A stretch of DNA of 64,000 bases from Alnus glutinosa (lineage: Eukaryota; Streptophyta; Magnoliopsida; Fagales; Betulaceae), in the NCBI RefSeq assembly GCF_958979055.1, contig NC_084887.1:27023544-27087543 (forward strand), in the 5' to 3' direction. Position numbers and translations under genes: made by a program. Position 1 is the first letter of the stretch. Every line of letters begins with the position of its first letter. The notes under the pieces were generated by a model. It did not search any database. It had not been told where the DNA came from and was given only the letters and a program-made list of their open reading frames with translations. This document shows positions 9,305 through 21,852 of the stretch, one piece after another.

Positions 9305-12300
9305 TTAAAGGCGGCCACAATCATATCGACTATGACCAACTGGGTCTCTAAAGAGAGCAAGCACGACGACGAGAGTAAGCAACTTCACCGGCAACAGCGA
9401 AGAATCAAGCAATAATTTCCCCATGAGATAAGTTTGTGTAGACAACCACACGAGTCTCATCCTCCTCTCCTTCACATACGCGTCCAGTGCCTCTCCAACT
9501 TTTTGCACGACCGTCATCTCCCTTCCATTTGTTTCCAAGTTCACCTCACGCAACTTCGGAGCCAAGCATCTGGCAAGCACAACAGCATCTTCAACACTTG
9601 CCGAGCCACCCTGACCAAGGAACGGACCCATTATATGCATTGCATCCCCCGCTACAGTCACGCTTCCTTTCCGAAACCTTCCCAATAGTACGTCCCATGG
9701 CTCACGATATCTCAGGTGTGTGAGAGACAGTGAATTCTCATCACTGCCATTAATCATCTCAGTCATCTCTGTAGGGAAGCCTTCTGTTAACTCCAAAGCA
9801 AACTGTCTAATAAGCTTTGGATCTTTCCAAACATTTGAATCTGTTGAAATAAATCATAAATAGTAACCATTAAGAAAGAATAATGCAAATTAAATTAATT
9901 AAGCATTACGGCGTACGTATATATAGTGATTAGTGTACCTTGAGGGTAAACTTGCGGAACTACAAACCAGAAAACCAACGTGTCATTAACAGGAGATCTT
10001 CCAAGCAGGACTTGACCCTTTTTTTGGCGTATGTATTCGGGGGCAAATCCATGCCCATTTGGATAATTTGTAAAGCCTCTCACCGCACATGCAGATAAAA
10101 GCTTCGGGGGCTTTAGTTCCAGAAAATCCCCGATCACTGAGTTGCCTCCATCACATCCAATCACAATCTGTGAGGAATAAATAAGGTAAAATTCTAATCG
10201 ATGGTGTCTTTGTATTCTAATCTAAAAGAGCAAAAAGGCATAGGGTTAGAAGAAACCTTAATAAAATATTTTATTTAAGTTTTCTATTGCGGAGGTTTTC
10301 TGTTTCAAAATCTTGAGCAAGCTTGAACAAATATGGCTTGAGGTAAGTCTTAACTCAATTTCAGCCATGGATTTTGGTATATTATTTTATGTGATAACGT
10401 GACCAATGAGTGAAAAAAAGAAGCACAATGTTTCTATTCTTAATTGAGCTACGTTGCTTAATTAAGTATATAAAAAATAATAGATTTAATTATTTGATTA
10501 ATAATTTAACACATTCCTTGTGTGTAAGACCAAACGTGCAATACATGGTTCGAATTCATACTTCTACTCAAGTACCATACATAAAAATACTACTTATGTT
10601 AAAAATTAAAACTACTAAAAAATTATGAATTTAATCATCTCATTAATACTTTAACATCATATTATAAAATTCAATTTACAGTGAAACATGTAATTGTTCG
10701 AGAAAGATTGAGAATGAATGGTACCCATAAAACAAAAATCCAAATAGTGTGAATGAAAGGAAAAGAGTAGGTACCTTAGCCTTAATTATGCTTCCATCAT
10801 GCATATCAAGGATTGGAGTTGAAGTGTGTGCGTCCAATTTGATTGAGATTATGTGGCATCCAAACCGAATTGTGCCAACCGGCAGATGAGCTGCCAGCAA
10901 TTCAACTAATTTACTCCGTTCTACACACCGAGCTTCTCCTTCCCTGCCAAAATAATAGAAATTTTATCTTTTATTTTCTACACTAAGTTTGTATTTATTT
11001 TAATATATATATATATATATGGGGCCGTAAAAATGGTTAAAAAGTGATTTTTAATGGAAAATGAAAAGCCCTATATACTTACGAGACGGGTGATTCTTGT
11101 TGCTTCCCACTATCAAGCCATATGGTCCGTGCCCTGTCATCAACAGTAAAAATAAGCCTTGTTATTTATTCATTATTCATGATACGGTAATTCGACACAC
11201 ACATAAGGCTAAGAGATCCAAGAGTGATCTGTCTGTGATCTGATGTACTCAGGCAGTGGTCGCGACTTCCGACTGTGGTCCAATGAACTTCAACCGACGG
11301 TCGTTCGACAACTTTTTGCGATAGGTTGGCGAGACGATTTGAAAATGAGAAGCTTAACCTTGAAAAATGGTATATAATTTTAAGGGGAAATTACACTTTA
11401 CCCCCTGATATATCCACCATATAGCGATCTGGTGCCCAATGTTTAAAAATTAGTAAATGACCCCCTAATGTTAACAACATGTGTCAACATGGACCTTCCG
11501 TTCACTTGCCCGGTCACTTTGGACGGAAAAAAGGCCATGTGCAACAAACAAAAATCAAGACAATTTTGCCCCAAAATTCATCTTCACCAACAAGATCTCT
11601 TCTTGGGTACGTTCTTCACTGAGTCCTACGTTCTCTTCTCCGTTTCCCTCACCACCAAGCTCCTCGGCCGCATATATTACCAAGTCGAAGGCTCATCAAA
11701 ACTCGGCAGCCTGCCGTCGATTTCCAGAAGCCATAGGTACATTCTCTTCTATTGGCAATTGGATTTCTCTTCTGCTGTAAGCTGATGACCATCGATGTGT
11801 TATCACGTGCATGTCGACGATAAGGATTGCTAGGGATAGAGGCAAAATGGTCTTGATTTTTGTCTAAAATGTCACGTGCAAGGCACGTGGCCTTTTTTCC
11901 ATCCAAAGTGACGGGCAAATGGACGGAAGGTCCATGTTGACACACGTTGTTAGCATTAGGTGGGTCATCTACCAATTTTTAAACATTGGGCGCCAGATCG
12001 CCATATGGTAGATATATCAGGGGGTAAAGTATAATTTTCCATAATTTTAAAAAGAGAGAAACCATTATACGAAAATTAAAAAGGTTTTCGAGTCCACCAA
12101 AAATGTTTTGAGTTTGACCATGATTTTCTTTAGTACAAAAGAGGAAAAAATACAATTTAGCCCCCCAAATTACTAGCCATTCTTCGGATAGCTCTCCGAA
12201 CTACCAAGGCTTGGAATCTGGCATCCCAAATTACCAAAACCTTTGAAAAATGCTCATTTTGACGAAATATTCCCATAATAGCCATGCCATGTGTCATCTT

Positions 12301-13400
12301 TCAATTAAAAAAAAAAAAAAATCAAAAAATCAGAAAAATTCAAAAAATTAAAAAAACTAAAATTTTATTTCTTATTTATTTATTTATTTGAAAAGATGGA
12401 TGATTGGGGTGGCATTATTTCTCAACCGCGACCCGATCTTCCCGACACCCTTCCGGTCACCGTCAATTTACAATGCTATGATGATCGATTTTATAGCCCA
12501 GCTCAGCGAGTTCCGATTCGCAATCATCAGCTCGTTGATCTCGGCCAGGCTCAAGCTCGTCGAGCTTCAGGCGTACATCGTGACCAACGACAATGCTTGA
12601 AAGAAGCAGTACGTCCTTCAGTCGATCGCAAAATTTTTTTTAAAATAAAAAATAATTTTTTTTAGTTTTTTATTTTATTTAATTGTTTAAATTTTTTTGA
12701 ATTTGTTTTAAGTTTTTGAATTTTTTTTGAATTATTATAGAATTAAAAAATGACACGTGGCAGGAGTATTACGAGGATATTTCGTCAAAATAGACTTTTT
12801 TCAAAAGTTCTGATAGTTTGTATGCAAGTATAAGCTTTAATAATTTGGGGCCATCCAAAAATATAGTTGTAATTTAAAGAGTTAAATTGTATTTTTTTTT
12901 CCTACAAAAGACTGAGAAATAGAAAAAACGTTTTTAAAAAAGCATTATATATCCAAACAATGATAGCATTAAATACATCGATCTACTTGACTACTTGTAC
13001 TTATCTGCTGAGTAATGGGGAGGAAGAGAGAGAAAGAGGGCGTACAATTGAAGAGTGAGGGCGGTTTGTCTGAGCTCTGAAGCAATACCCAGCTGCTCAA
13101 GGGCACGCCAGCCATTAGTGTGAACAGCAATACCGCCTCCAGTTGCTCTCAGAGACTCTGATCTTTCCAAGATTACACTTGCAATACCCTTTCTGCATCC
13201 CAAGTGATCGAAGCATATATATATATAGAGAGAGAGAGGCATTAGATTAGTATAATCAAGCACAGGCTAATAATTAATTAAGAGCCATATATATATATCT
13301 CTTAAGAAGACAAAACAAACCTGTGAAGAGCAAGTGCGGTGGCGAGCCCACAGATGCCACCTCCGACTATTACAATCTCCATCTCTTCAACTCCTTCCAT
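9305..13400 (-). CDS. Gene A: FAD-dependent monooxygenase, MO1/MO2-like (intact, six exons)
   Basis: Exons on the minus strand are 13321-13400, 13046-13192, 11083-11133, 10775-10943, 9939-10167 and 9305-9840. All introns are GT-AG, and the joined frame is 1212 nt (403 aa), the usual family length. It is a group-A (p-hydroxybenzoate hydroxylase-fold) flavoprotein monooxygenase expected to use NAD(P)H and O2; the substrate cannot be read from sequence. Landmarks: N-terminal FAD-binding VGGGICG at residues ~12-18, [13 protein letters not shown] in exon 2, the DG motif IGCDGGNS near residue 155, the GD motif [17 protein letters not shown] near 290, and a hydrophobic C-terminal stretch near 370-390. 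I chose the ATG at 13398-13400; a second in-frame ATG lies six codons downstream. Intron 2 (1.9 kb) holds two MITEs. Closest paralogue in the window: gene D. Confidence 0.9.
11384..12040. mobile_element. MITE (MULE-type) in intron 2 of gene A
   Basis: The element has long terminal inverted repeats: 11384-11520 pairs with about 11900-12040, and each arm contains ttaccccctgatatatc. The flanks duplicate TAATTTTAA (11375-11383 and 12042-12050). A 9-10 bp TSD points to a Mutator-derived foldback element. The ORFs inside it are palindrome artefacts. Confidence 0.75.
12143..12902. mobile_element. Second MULE-type MITE in intron 2 of gene A, with a GC-rich passenger
   Basis: The inverted ends read GGAAAAAATACAATTTAG-like at 12143 and the complement at 12902. 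TACAAAAGA is duplicated at 12134-12142 and 12903-12911 (9 bp). Arms of ~150 bp carry paired motifs (tgacgaaatattc / gatatttcgtcaaaa). Between AT-rich spacers sits a GC-richer block (12396-12640) that looks like captured exon sequence but that I cannot assign. Confidence 0.75.
12396..12640 (+). other. Possible captured coding fragment inside a MITE
   Basis: A ~240-bp block differs sharply in composition from the very AT-rich MITE around it. It is open in two overlapping plus frames (70 and 89 codons), one including [20 protein letters not shown] and [13 protein letters not shown] do not recognise the parent protein. The abrupt composition change and absence of self-complementarity suggest captured host DNA. 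Confidence 0.4.
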
Positions 13401-13498
13401 TTCGATCTCGGTCTTTCCTTCTACTTGCTCTGTTTTCTCTATCAGTAAGCACTCGACACCACCCTTTTCTTCACACCGGCTTGTACGGATACACTCAT

Positions 13499-13532
<34 letters not shown>

Positions 13533-14099
13533 TCTATAGAGACGACGTTGAAGAGAGCTGCTCTCTTGGCTTACGCGGCAAGTTTTTCTCCTCCTTCTAG
13601 ACAAGGTTGGCCACATCTTTATGCTCAGTTGCTTTTTGACAAGCCTACAGAGTATCCATATTGACCATATCTCCTCGTGCTGACCAATGTCAATTGCGAT
13701 GAATCGACTAGTAAAGATTGTTGATGTGATAGGTTTTTTTAAGTAATGATAAAAAGTGATATGAAGTAGAAAAAATTTGTATGTATATATTAATATTGTA
13801 ATAATTTTTTTATTTAAATAGTAATAAAAAAAATAATTGATGTTATATAAAAAATAAAAATAGTAAAAATATTTGAAATCAATTTTTATTTTTTTATTTT
13901 ATTTTTATTTTTTTAGAGAAAGTAAAAATAAGGAGAGAAAAGAGAAAATTAAGTCCATTTCCACTTTTCTTGTTGACCTTCTAAGAGATTCAAAGGCGGC
14001 ATGTTGACCAATGTGAACACTCAACTTGATCTTTTCCTTGGATCCAATTTTTTAAGTTGCATGTGTGATAAGAATTATTAGAAGTTGTCTTACAAATAA
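13401..14099 (-). promoter_or_regulatory. Upstream region of gene A
   Basis: This is the 5' flank of gene A. It contains a TA microsatellite (13503-13531) about 100 bp upstream of the ATG and AT-rich sequence. A segment (13944-14030) is closely matched upstream of gene B, split there into 38140-38195 and 42196-42280 by an insertion. That conservation supports a shared ancestral promoter. No specific factor-binding site can be defended. Confidence 0.4.
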
Positions 14100-14395
14100 G
14101 GTTCGTTTGGGATTGCGATTTTGTAAATAATAAGTGCGATTTTAAACCAAATCGCAGAACATAAATCATTTGGGAACTGCGTTTTTAAAAATTGGGATTT
14201 GAAAACGCAAAAAATATGTTTTTTCAATTCCCATGTAAGATGATGCTTTTTTGAAAACGCAGAATTTTAAAGGTTAATTTGTGATTTTGCCAAACGCTTA
14301 ACTGCGTTTTTAAAAATCATTTTTTTTAAATTGCATATTTTAAAATCGTTATTTAAAAAATCGCACTTTTTTAAATCTCAAATCGAAACGGACCC
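14100..14395. mobile_element. Tourist-like (PIF/Harbinger-type) MITE
   Basis: The 296-bp foldback element starts GGTTCGTTTGGGATTGCG and ends with the near complement (...CGAAACGGACCC). It is flanked by TAA on both sides (14097-14099, 14396-14398), the 3-bp TWA duplication of PIF/Harbinger. The interior is stem-loop sequence rich in aaatcgca/tgcgattt. Confidence 0.7.
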
Positions 14396-14588
14396 TAAGA
14401 CAAATATGGCTTACAAATAAGATAATGGATAGAGTTGTTTGAAGCATTCAATTATTGTACGAATTTTTTAGATAGGTGTATAATTAATGCTCGCATATAA
14501 GTTGATAAATGAAACATCTAAACTACGTATGGAATGACCTCACTTCATAATAGACCGTCGTGTCCTCGCACTGCACAAACACGTGCAG
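14396..14588. other. Spacer between the Tourist MITE and the MULE
   Basis: Non-coding AT-rich spacer, ending in CACGTGCAG (14580-14588), the left copy of the MULE target duplication. Confidence 0.4.
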
Positions 14589-16231
14589 GAGTAATTCTAC
14601 AAGGCGATCATTCGTCCCTCAAGCGTCCCTCACCAGCTGACGTGGCACGTCAGGCTTTTATTTTTATTTTTTTATATAAAAAAAATATTGAAAAAACCTG
14701 CGGACTGCGTTTTATAGGAACCAGTGAACCACCTTCATTTAAATTTCTCCCAAAACATTTTTGGCCCCCAAATGCTTTCCACCTCTCCCTCCTCCCTCCA
14801 TTTCCTCCCTCCCTCCACCCCACCGACAGCCACCCACCAGCTGAGCACTGTCGACCACCAGCTACCACCACACCAGTTCGTCCATCTCCGGCCAAAATTA
14901 CCGTGCGGTCTCCATCCACCGTACAGCTCCGACGACTCCAACGACCCATCGACCGTTCCGCCACGACGTGCCCAGCCGAGCCACCACCACCACCGCAGAA
15001 GACTCCTACGGCCCATACACCGTAACGTCTTCTCTGTTTGTTTCGATTTTCTCTTCTTCATACAGATTTGGTTTTTTGAGTTGCTTTTGGATCTGGTTTT
15101 TTGAGTTCCTTGATCTGCGTTGGGTCTGAAATTTTTATCTGCATGAGAGTAGTGTCGTACAGATCTGAAAATTTTGATGGTTTTTTAAAGTAACTTTTTT
15201 GTTTAAACCCTCCATTGCTATGGCTGATGGCTACCCAGAGATGGAGGGCTTTGATTTTTGCTTGAGATGAAAAAATAGAAGGGAATATACAGGCTACTAG
15301 TTTTCAGTTGAAGATGAGGTGAATGGGAAGAATGGGTCTCTTGCTTCCGCCGACTGGCCAAGCTAGGCTTGAATTTGGAGTTTTTTTTTTTTATATTTTT
15401 TATTATTATTATTATATATTTTGGTTGTCTCAAATTTGCATGTGATGGTGACAATCATTTTGTTGTAGCTGATGTGTTTGGAGATTTGCTTGTATTTTTG
15501 GCTTTTGGGTTTCTAGTTTTCTTCTACAAATGGTGGTTTCGGGTTGTTGGTTTTGTTTACTTTGGAGTACATATTTGTTGTTTTGAGATGCTAGTTGGCT
15601 TATTTTCCGTTTTGAAAAAGCTTATGTTGCTTCATTCAAATGTATTTGGAATATTTGTCTGCTTTTCAGTGAGTGAAATGGAATTAGAGACATTTACAGT
15701 GTTGTTTTTTTTTTTTTTTTTTTCCTTACAAACAAATCCTGCAGAATCAAGTTGTGATACACTGTGCCAATCAAAGTTGATTTTCTAGTTGTCACTTTTG
15801 ATAAGTACGTTGTTTAAATTGAAAGTTTATCATACTTTTACAGCACAATATAGTTTTTCTTTTCTTTGTTTCTTTTTTTTCGTTTTTTCTGCTGATATTG
15901 GTCATTTTTTAAACATCCAGTGAGACACTACTTGTCATGGAGATTGTGTTAGAAACATACATCGAAAATGCTATTGGGGTGATTCAATATTTCTATTTGA
16001 GGAGTATTTGATGTAATTTTTTTTTCCTAAAATGGTCTGTATAAAGGTTCTACTTCTGCAAAATGATCTTGTAAATTTTCATCTATTTGAAAGTTCTATT
16101 TAATGCTATCCTATAAGGGCTCTCATTTTCCCTAGCAATATATATATATAATGCACAATAAATTGGTATTGGGCTCTTATTTCGTTATGTAGTTTCTTGA
16201 AGATAGGAATTTAGGCACTTTAACCCAGCAA

Positions 16232-16234
16232 GTA

Positions 16235-16299
<65 letters not shown>
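16232..16299. repeat. TA microsatellite
   Basis: A long uninterrupted TA run in the left arm of the MULE; likely length-variable. Confidence 0.9.
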
Positions 16300-16304
<5 letters not shown>

Positions 16305-17373
16305 TTCATTCACTTTAAACACAGGTTAGAGAACCTTTATATGCTCTCGTATATACATGTAAGATGTCAATTGGTCTTGTAAAAGTAAATCAGAGACATC
16401 AATACCTGAAGCTGCCATTTTTATTTTTTTAATGTCACTGGAGGACATGGGAACACATGCAGTCATTGGCCAAGAGATTACTAAAAAACTTGCTATTCAG
16501 TACTCACTTATCTTATAATCAAAATAAAACATCATGCATAAAAGTAGCAAAATCTGAATTAAACATCATAACATCACAACCTCAAGCTCTTTTGAGTGCT
16601 GAAAAAATGTAACAAATCATAGATCAAATCCAACAAAAAAAAAAAATTGAAGAACCCACAAAAATGAGATTCCACAACTTCCACAAAAAAAAAAAAATGA
16701 GATCCCACAAAAATGAGATTCCACAACTATTCCACAAGTTCTTAAACATTGTTACGTAGTGAGAATTACAAGACCATGAGATGAAACAAGAGACTAGCTT
16801 GGCCATTCGGCCAAAGAAAGAGACCCATTTTACCCATCCAACTGACTTCTTACCAGCATACCTCTGTTAAAATGAAAAGAATCAGCCACCAAAAAATTTG
16901 AACTGCAGAATTTTACGATAACAATTACATGATAACAAGGTACAAATTAATGATCCTACAAAGTACAAAAAGCCCAACCTAGAAACCATAAAAATGAGCA
17001 TAACAAACTCATACGCACAGTAACATAACACTTACCAAAAGTGAGAACTAGAAAATCAACCTTCGTTGGAAAAACGGGGCACAACATGATTATGTAGGAT
17101 TCGGGGTCCCTGTAAATCATGACAAAAATATTATATACAATACCAACATCCTTTTATATAGTTCATCAGTTATCATTTGTTTTATTCTGGAATACCTGAG
17201 TAATTACACTATTTTGAGTTCCGATTACATTGACATGTAATATTAGTTATGGAAGGCAACAAAGCTTCATTTGTGTCCAATGCGCATTGTTGTTGTGTTC
17301 CTTCGCAAGTCTTCAATTAATAAATCATATAAACATGTTAAAAAATCATTTTAAAAATATTCAAGAAGCATAA

Positions 17374-19838
17374 TTAAACACAAGGAACAGAAACAACCTT
17401 CTTTACCTTTTTTGTTTTACTCTTTTGTTTACTATTTGTGTCACTTGTTTGATTCTTTTTTCCTCGTGTGCTCTTTGTCACCGCTTTTTCTACTCTAGAA
17501 GCCATCCTTTTTGATGGTGGCTTCCCTCTCATTCGAACCACGAGAGGACTACGAACCATCTTACTTTCCACCGTCGTACCATCCTTATTACTTTCCACCG
17601 CCGTACCATCAATGGACAAATTACAAGTAGTAGAACCACTAACAAGTGCTTGACAAGGTGGACTATGTTCACAAATCGAACCACTGAATTGCTTCGTTAA
17701 CATATGAACATATTTTTTCAGTGTCATGCAATGTTCCACGTTGTTTGAAGCTATTTATGCTAAAGCATGCAAATCTTTGCACAAGTCGAAATATCTTTCT
17801 GCACTCGGGTCACGACTACCTGAATCATAACTACTATTGATTTGTTTATAATTTCGCTTCAAGTCCTTCCTCCATCGGTTAAGAAAATATTTTTCTGGCA
17901 ACGATGTAACTCCAACTATATTCAGTATAGATATGACATGTCTGCACAAAACTCCTCTTGATTCAAACAAGCAACAACTACAATTCACTTCACACGAAGA
18001 TTCATTGTAGTTAACAGTAAAACATACCTTTTTCGTGAACGCATCATTAATTTGTACCTGTTCAGTCACTTGATATATACACATTGCACCTTCTCTTGTG
18101 ATAAGAGAACTACTACAATACAGCACCTCTTTAATCTCCTCTTGTACTTCTTTGAACTTTGCGATGGTGTAAAGTTGTTGAAATTTCTTCTCAAAAGGAA
18201 ACCTGCTTAGACATGCAACTGTCTCATTAAAAGAAACGAAATCAGCAATATTCAACTTCTCAACTTTTCTACGCAAAGCACTATCGTATTGATCCACAAA
18301 TTCCTTCAATGTAGTTGATGAGTGCACATAACCATAAAAAAAAAAAACATTCATACTTTCACTTCGTTGCGTGGTAGTCATTCCAGCCCAAAATACATCT
18401 TTTAAATATGCCGGTACCCAAAAAGTACGCTCACTATATAACCCACACTACCATGCATTATCCTTCAGATTATAACAATCAAGTAGACTTTGCCAATTTG
18501 CATCAAACTCATCGCGTGTCTAAGATTCATACACACAACTTCGTATGGCACCCTTAATGGCATGGTACTGTGAATGCGATCCAAATTTTTCTAGAAGCTT
18601 TTTCAATATGTGCCACAAACACCATCTATGTCGAGTATTTGGAAAAACTTTTCTAATTGCATTCTTCATAGCCCTATTTTGATCTGTTATAATTGCACTC
18701 AACGCTCTTTCATTCATGCAATTCAACCATGTCTCAAACAACCATACAAATGTCTCTGTATCCTCACTTGATATTAATGCCGCCCCAAGAAGTATTGACT
18801 GACCGTGATGGTTAACTCCCACAAAAGGAGCAAATGGCATTTCATATCTATTAGTCAAGTAGGTCGTATCAAACGTAACCACATCCCCAAAATCTTCATA
18901 CGATACCCTACTTCGTGCATCAGCCCAAAACACATTTCTCAACCTACAATCATCATCAAAATCAATGGCAAAGTAGAAATTATTATTAATTGCTTGCATC
19001 CTTTTGAAATAGTCACAAAGAGCTCCAGCGCCTCCTGTGCCAAGACGAAGATGCCTGGACTTGGCAATGAAATTACGGCAATCTTTTTCACCAAATTCGA
19101 GGTGCTCATACCCCCCTGCTTCAACTGCGAGTGAGTTATAACTCTTGCTCATACTTATTCCAGCTCTATCATTTATTAAAAGCTTTCTCTTTGCAGTAGA
19201 GTCCAAATTCTTATTGCATCTAAAGTATCTAGCTTTGCCTGGGCTTAAATCATGATTATGCTTAGCAGATACATTAGTCACATACCACTTTGTATCAACT
19301 AACCTTGCATTCAAACAAGCCTTGCACCCCGTTCTAGTTGTTTGAACTGGCTTACTTGAACTGGCTTTTCTAGTGCCTTGACGTGCACATGATAGAGTGA
19401 TATAACAAGTATGCCCACTTGTATTCTTTCTTTTATTCTTTTGTACCACCCCAAAACCTTGTTGCTTTCCATATTTCCTATAATGCAACGCAAGTTCATC
19501 TAAGGAGTTAAATACCATTCCTTGCTTAGGTTCATCCACATTTTCAACTCCATCTATGAGTTTCATATCATTCTTGCAATTGACATCATTATCTTCAGAT
19601 TCTATATCATTTGCAGTTTCATTTTGATCTATATCAAAATGAATAAAACGAAGTTAAGAGAAACAACTATGAATAATAGCATTCATTAATATTTGAAGCA
19701 AGATTAAAGGAAGAATGAAATGCCTAACATACCATTTTGAGAGTCAATTTCAAGAGACAAAACATCATCAATTGGAAGTTGTGTCAATGAATGATCATCT
19801 TCGCATTCATTCCCCAATACAGATGGCGACAAATCCAT
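17374..19838 (-). pseudogene. MULE transposase, FAR1/MURA family, inactivated by three stop codons
   Basis: Exon 1 is 19733-19838 (ATG at 19836-19838, GT donor after 19733). Exon 2 runs from 19628 leftwards. Domains in order: FAR1-type DNA-binding (FNSLDELALHYRKYGKQQGF ... KHNHDL), MULE transposase core with FDTTYLTNRYEMPFAPFVG, the ITDQ aspartate motif and RHRWCLWHI, then a SWIM zinc finger (CSCCLFESRGVLCRH near 17940), and a basic C-terminal tail (~17390-17560). In-frame stops occur at 18520-18522, near 18450 and at 17755-17757, while the flanking frame stays aligned, so the inactivation is by point mutation and fairly recent. Host FAR1/FHY3 genes share the fold, but the TIRs and TSD identify a transposon. 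Confidence 0.88.
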
Positions 19839-19953
19839 CTATAAGTTATTCCACAGAAACATTTAACTAGTCATTATAAAAAAAAAAGGCTACTTCGGAT
19901 TTTACTCAAATTTGATTTGTAATTAATGGTATTTGAATGGAAAGTAAAACAAT

Positions 19954-19959
<6 letters not shown>

Positions 19960-20043
<84 letters not shown>
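19960..20043. repeat. TA microsatellite
   Basis: More than 40 TA units just upstream of the MULE transposase start; likely length-variable. Confidence 0.95.
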
Positions 20044-20045
<2 letters not shown>

Positions 20046-20529
20046 GCATAGAGCTGACTTAATCAAATGTAAATTCAAGTTCAAGAGCCAAGATGCTTGC
20101 AATTAAAAGTTAGTGAATTAAAGCTCCTTGACTTAAGAAATTATATTCCAAAAGAATGACATGGGCTTAATCAGTCCCACCCAAAGAAGAGAGTATATGG
20201 AGTTTAGGCTAAGATGTTAATCTCTACATCTGAATGATTATCTAAGTAAATTGAACACAATAAAAAGGGATTTATCTAATTTTATTTTATTTTTTCAAGA
20301 AAAAATCAAGGTGTTGCATTTTAATTAGTATTTCGATTGAAAAAGGTACGCTTAGTTTTAAGCTTGCCAAATAAATTTCAGCACTACTACACTAATAAAT
20401 TTCACACTTATGTTTTAATTCATCACACTAATTAACTTCAGCATTATTATATAAATACTAGTTTTTTAAGTTTTAGTATTACATACTAGTTTATAGAGAG
20501 TTCTATCATCTACGATTATATAAACCAAC

Positions 20530-20775
20530 TTTCTACATGGTTCTTTTTGTTTTTTTTTTTTTTTTTCTCAAGTTGACCGGAAGATGGTTCAACTTTCTAC
20601 ATTGTTCTTTTTGTTTTTTTTTTCTCCACTTGACTGTAAGATGGCCCAACTTTCTACATAGTCATTTTTGTTTTTTTTCTCAAGTTGACTGGAAGATGGC
20701 CCCTTTCTACATAGTTCTTTTTGTTTTTTTTTTTTTTTCTCAAGTTGACTAATTGACCGGAAGATGGCCCTTTTT
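20530..20775 (+). repeat. Local tandem repeat, about four degenerate units
   Basis: Units of ~55-70 bp each contain tttctacat-(a/g)tt-tttttgtttttt, then ctcaagttgac, ggaagatggcc. They differ in T-tract length and lie in the MULE right arm. The apparent ORF is an artefact of the repeat. Confidence 0.75.
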
Positions 20776-21058
20776 TGTTTGCTAGTTACTAATTTCTTTA
20801 TGAGTCTATGAAGATAAAATGGTTCTCACAGAGTAGTAATCCAGTTCCTTCCGTTCATTCACAAATCTGGCCCTCACCTCACGACTTCAACTTTTTATCT
20901 TCACACCCACTAACAGTCAGGTTTCAAGTCTTTCTCAGTTCTTCTTTACTCTCTTAGCCTCTCAATCTTTCTCTGCCTCTCTCACGAATCAGATCCCCTG
21001 AACCTAATACTAGGTATGATTCAACCAAAAAAAAATTATACCCAGTAAAGTGTGGAAG

Positions 21059-21375
21059 CACCTTGTGATAAAGTGCGGAGAACGGCCGGAGATCCTGTCA
21101 CTTTTGGCCGGAGATGGAGATGGAGCTTGGAGCTTGGACGTTCCGGAGATGGAGAACCGTCGAAGTCGAACCGGAGATGGAGAATGGCCAAAGATCCGAT
21201 GACTTTTGGACTGACGAATAGCTAGACGTACTAGTGGCGGCTTCGTAGGTAGTTGACAGTGGCGTTGAGGGAGGAGATGCAGAGATGGAGAGACGGAGAG
21301 AGGGAGGATTTTGGGTGGAAAATGATCGAGAGAGGGAGGTAGTCATTTACTTTTCAACGCTGTTTTTTCAATTTT

Positions 21376-21406
<31 letters not shown>

Positions 21407-21473
21407 GTCTGACGTGCCACGTCAGCAGGTGAGGAACGCTTGAGGGACGAATGATCGCCTTGTAGAATTACTC
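21059..21473. other. MULE right terminal region
   Basis: A purine-rich block with repeated ccggagatgga motifs (21060-21340), then the terminal inverted repeat (from about 21360). No recognisable gene. Confidence 0.5.
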
Positions 21474-21806
21474 CACGTGCAGTGTGCTTATCATATATTT
21501 GGGAAAATGCTTTCCTTTTCAATATATTTATCTATTAAAGGCCATTGAACGTGTTTGGCAGTTTATTTTTTTTTTAGGGTTAATTGGTTAAATACCTTAC
21601 TTTTTCTTATGTGGTTTACGACCTTTATTTTTTGTTCTCTAAATTTTATTTTTTATCATGTGTTATTTGTAGTATGGAAAAAGATGAAAATGACACCTCC
21701 GTCCATTTTTCCATCCAAAATTAACGTCCAGCTATGTCATCCTACATGTGTCGGGGTACATGCGCGACACCTGACCCTGTGGCACACCTCAGCAGCATTG
21801 TGGCTA

Positions 21807-21852
<46 letters not shown>

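Larger units (their letters stand above)
14589..21473 (-). mobile_element. Mutator-like element (MULE), 6.9 kb, with FAR1-type transposase
   Basis: Terminal inverted repeats of ~80-115 bp start GAGTAATTCTACAAGGCGAT at 14589 and end with its complement at 21473. They are bracketed by a perfect 9-bp duplication CACGTGCAG (14580-14588, 21474-21482). This defines a complete MULE. It carries a degenerate transposase on the minus strand (17374-19838). The left arm (14650-17370) is non-coding with CT-rich, T-rich and TA-repeat stretches. The right arm contains a TA microsatellite (19960-20043) and a local tandem repeat (20530-20775). It sits upstream of gene A. Confidence 0.9.

Noticed and set aside
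9434..9723. Plus-strand ORFs opposite monooxygenase exon 6 (repeated at 32328, 45863, 55143)
   Set aside because: Antisense shadows of a conserved exon; conservation follows the minus-strand protein.
11468..11975. Paired ORFs on both strands in intron 2 of gene A
   Set aside because: Mirror images caused by the MITE palindrome.
14534..15104. Overlapping 163- and 126-codon ORFs, proline-rich
   Set aside because: CCT/CCA-rich leader-like DNA at the left end of the MULE, open in several frames on both strands; crosses the TIR and has no family match.
15369..15788. 139-codon plus ORF
   Set aside because: Phe/Val-rich, T-tract-driven frame in non-coding MULE DNA; no family resemblance.
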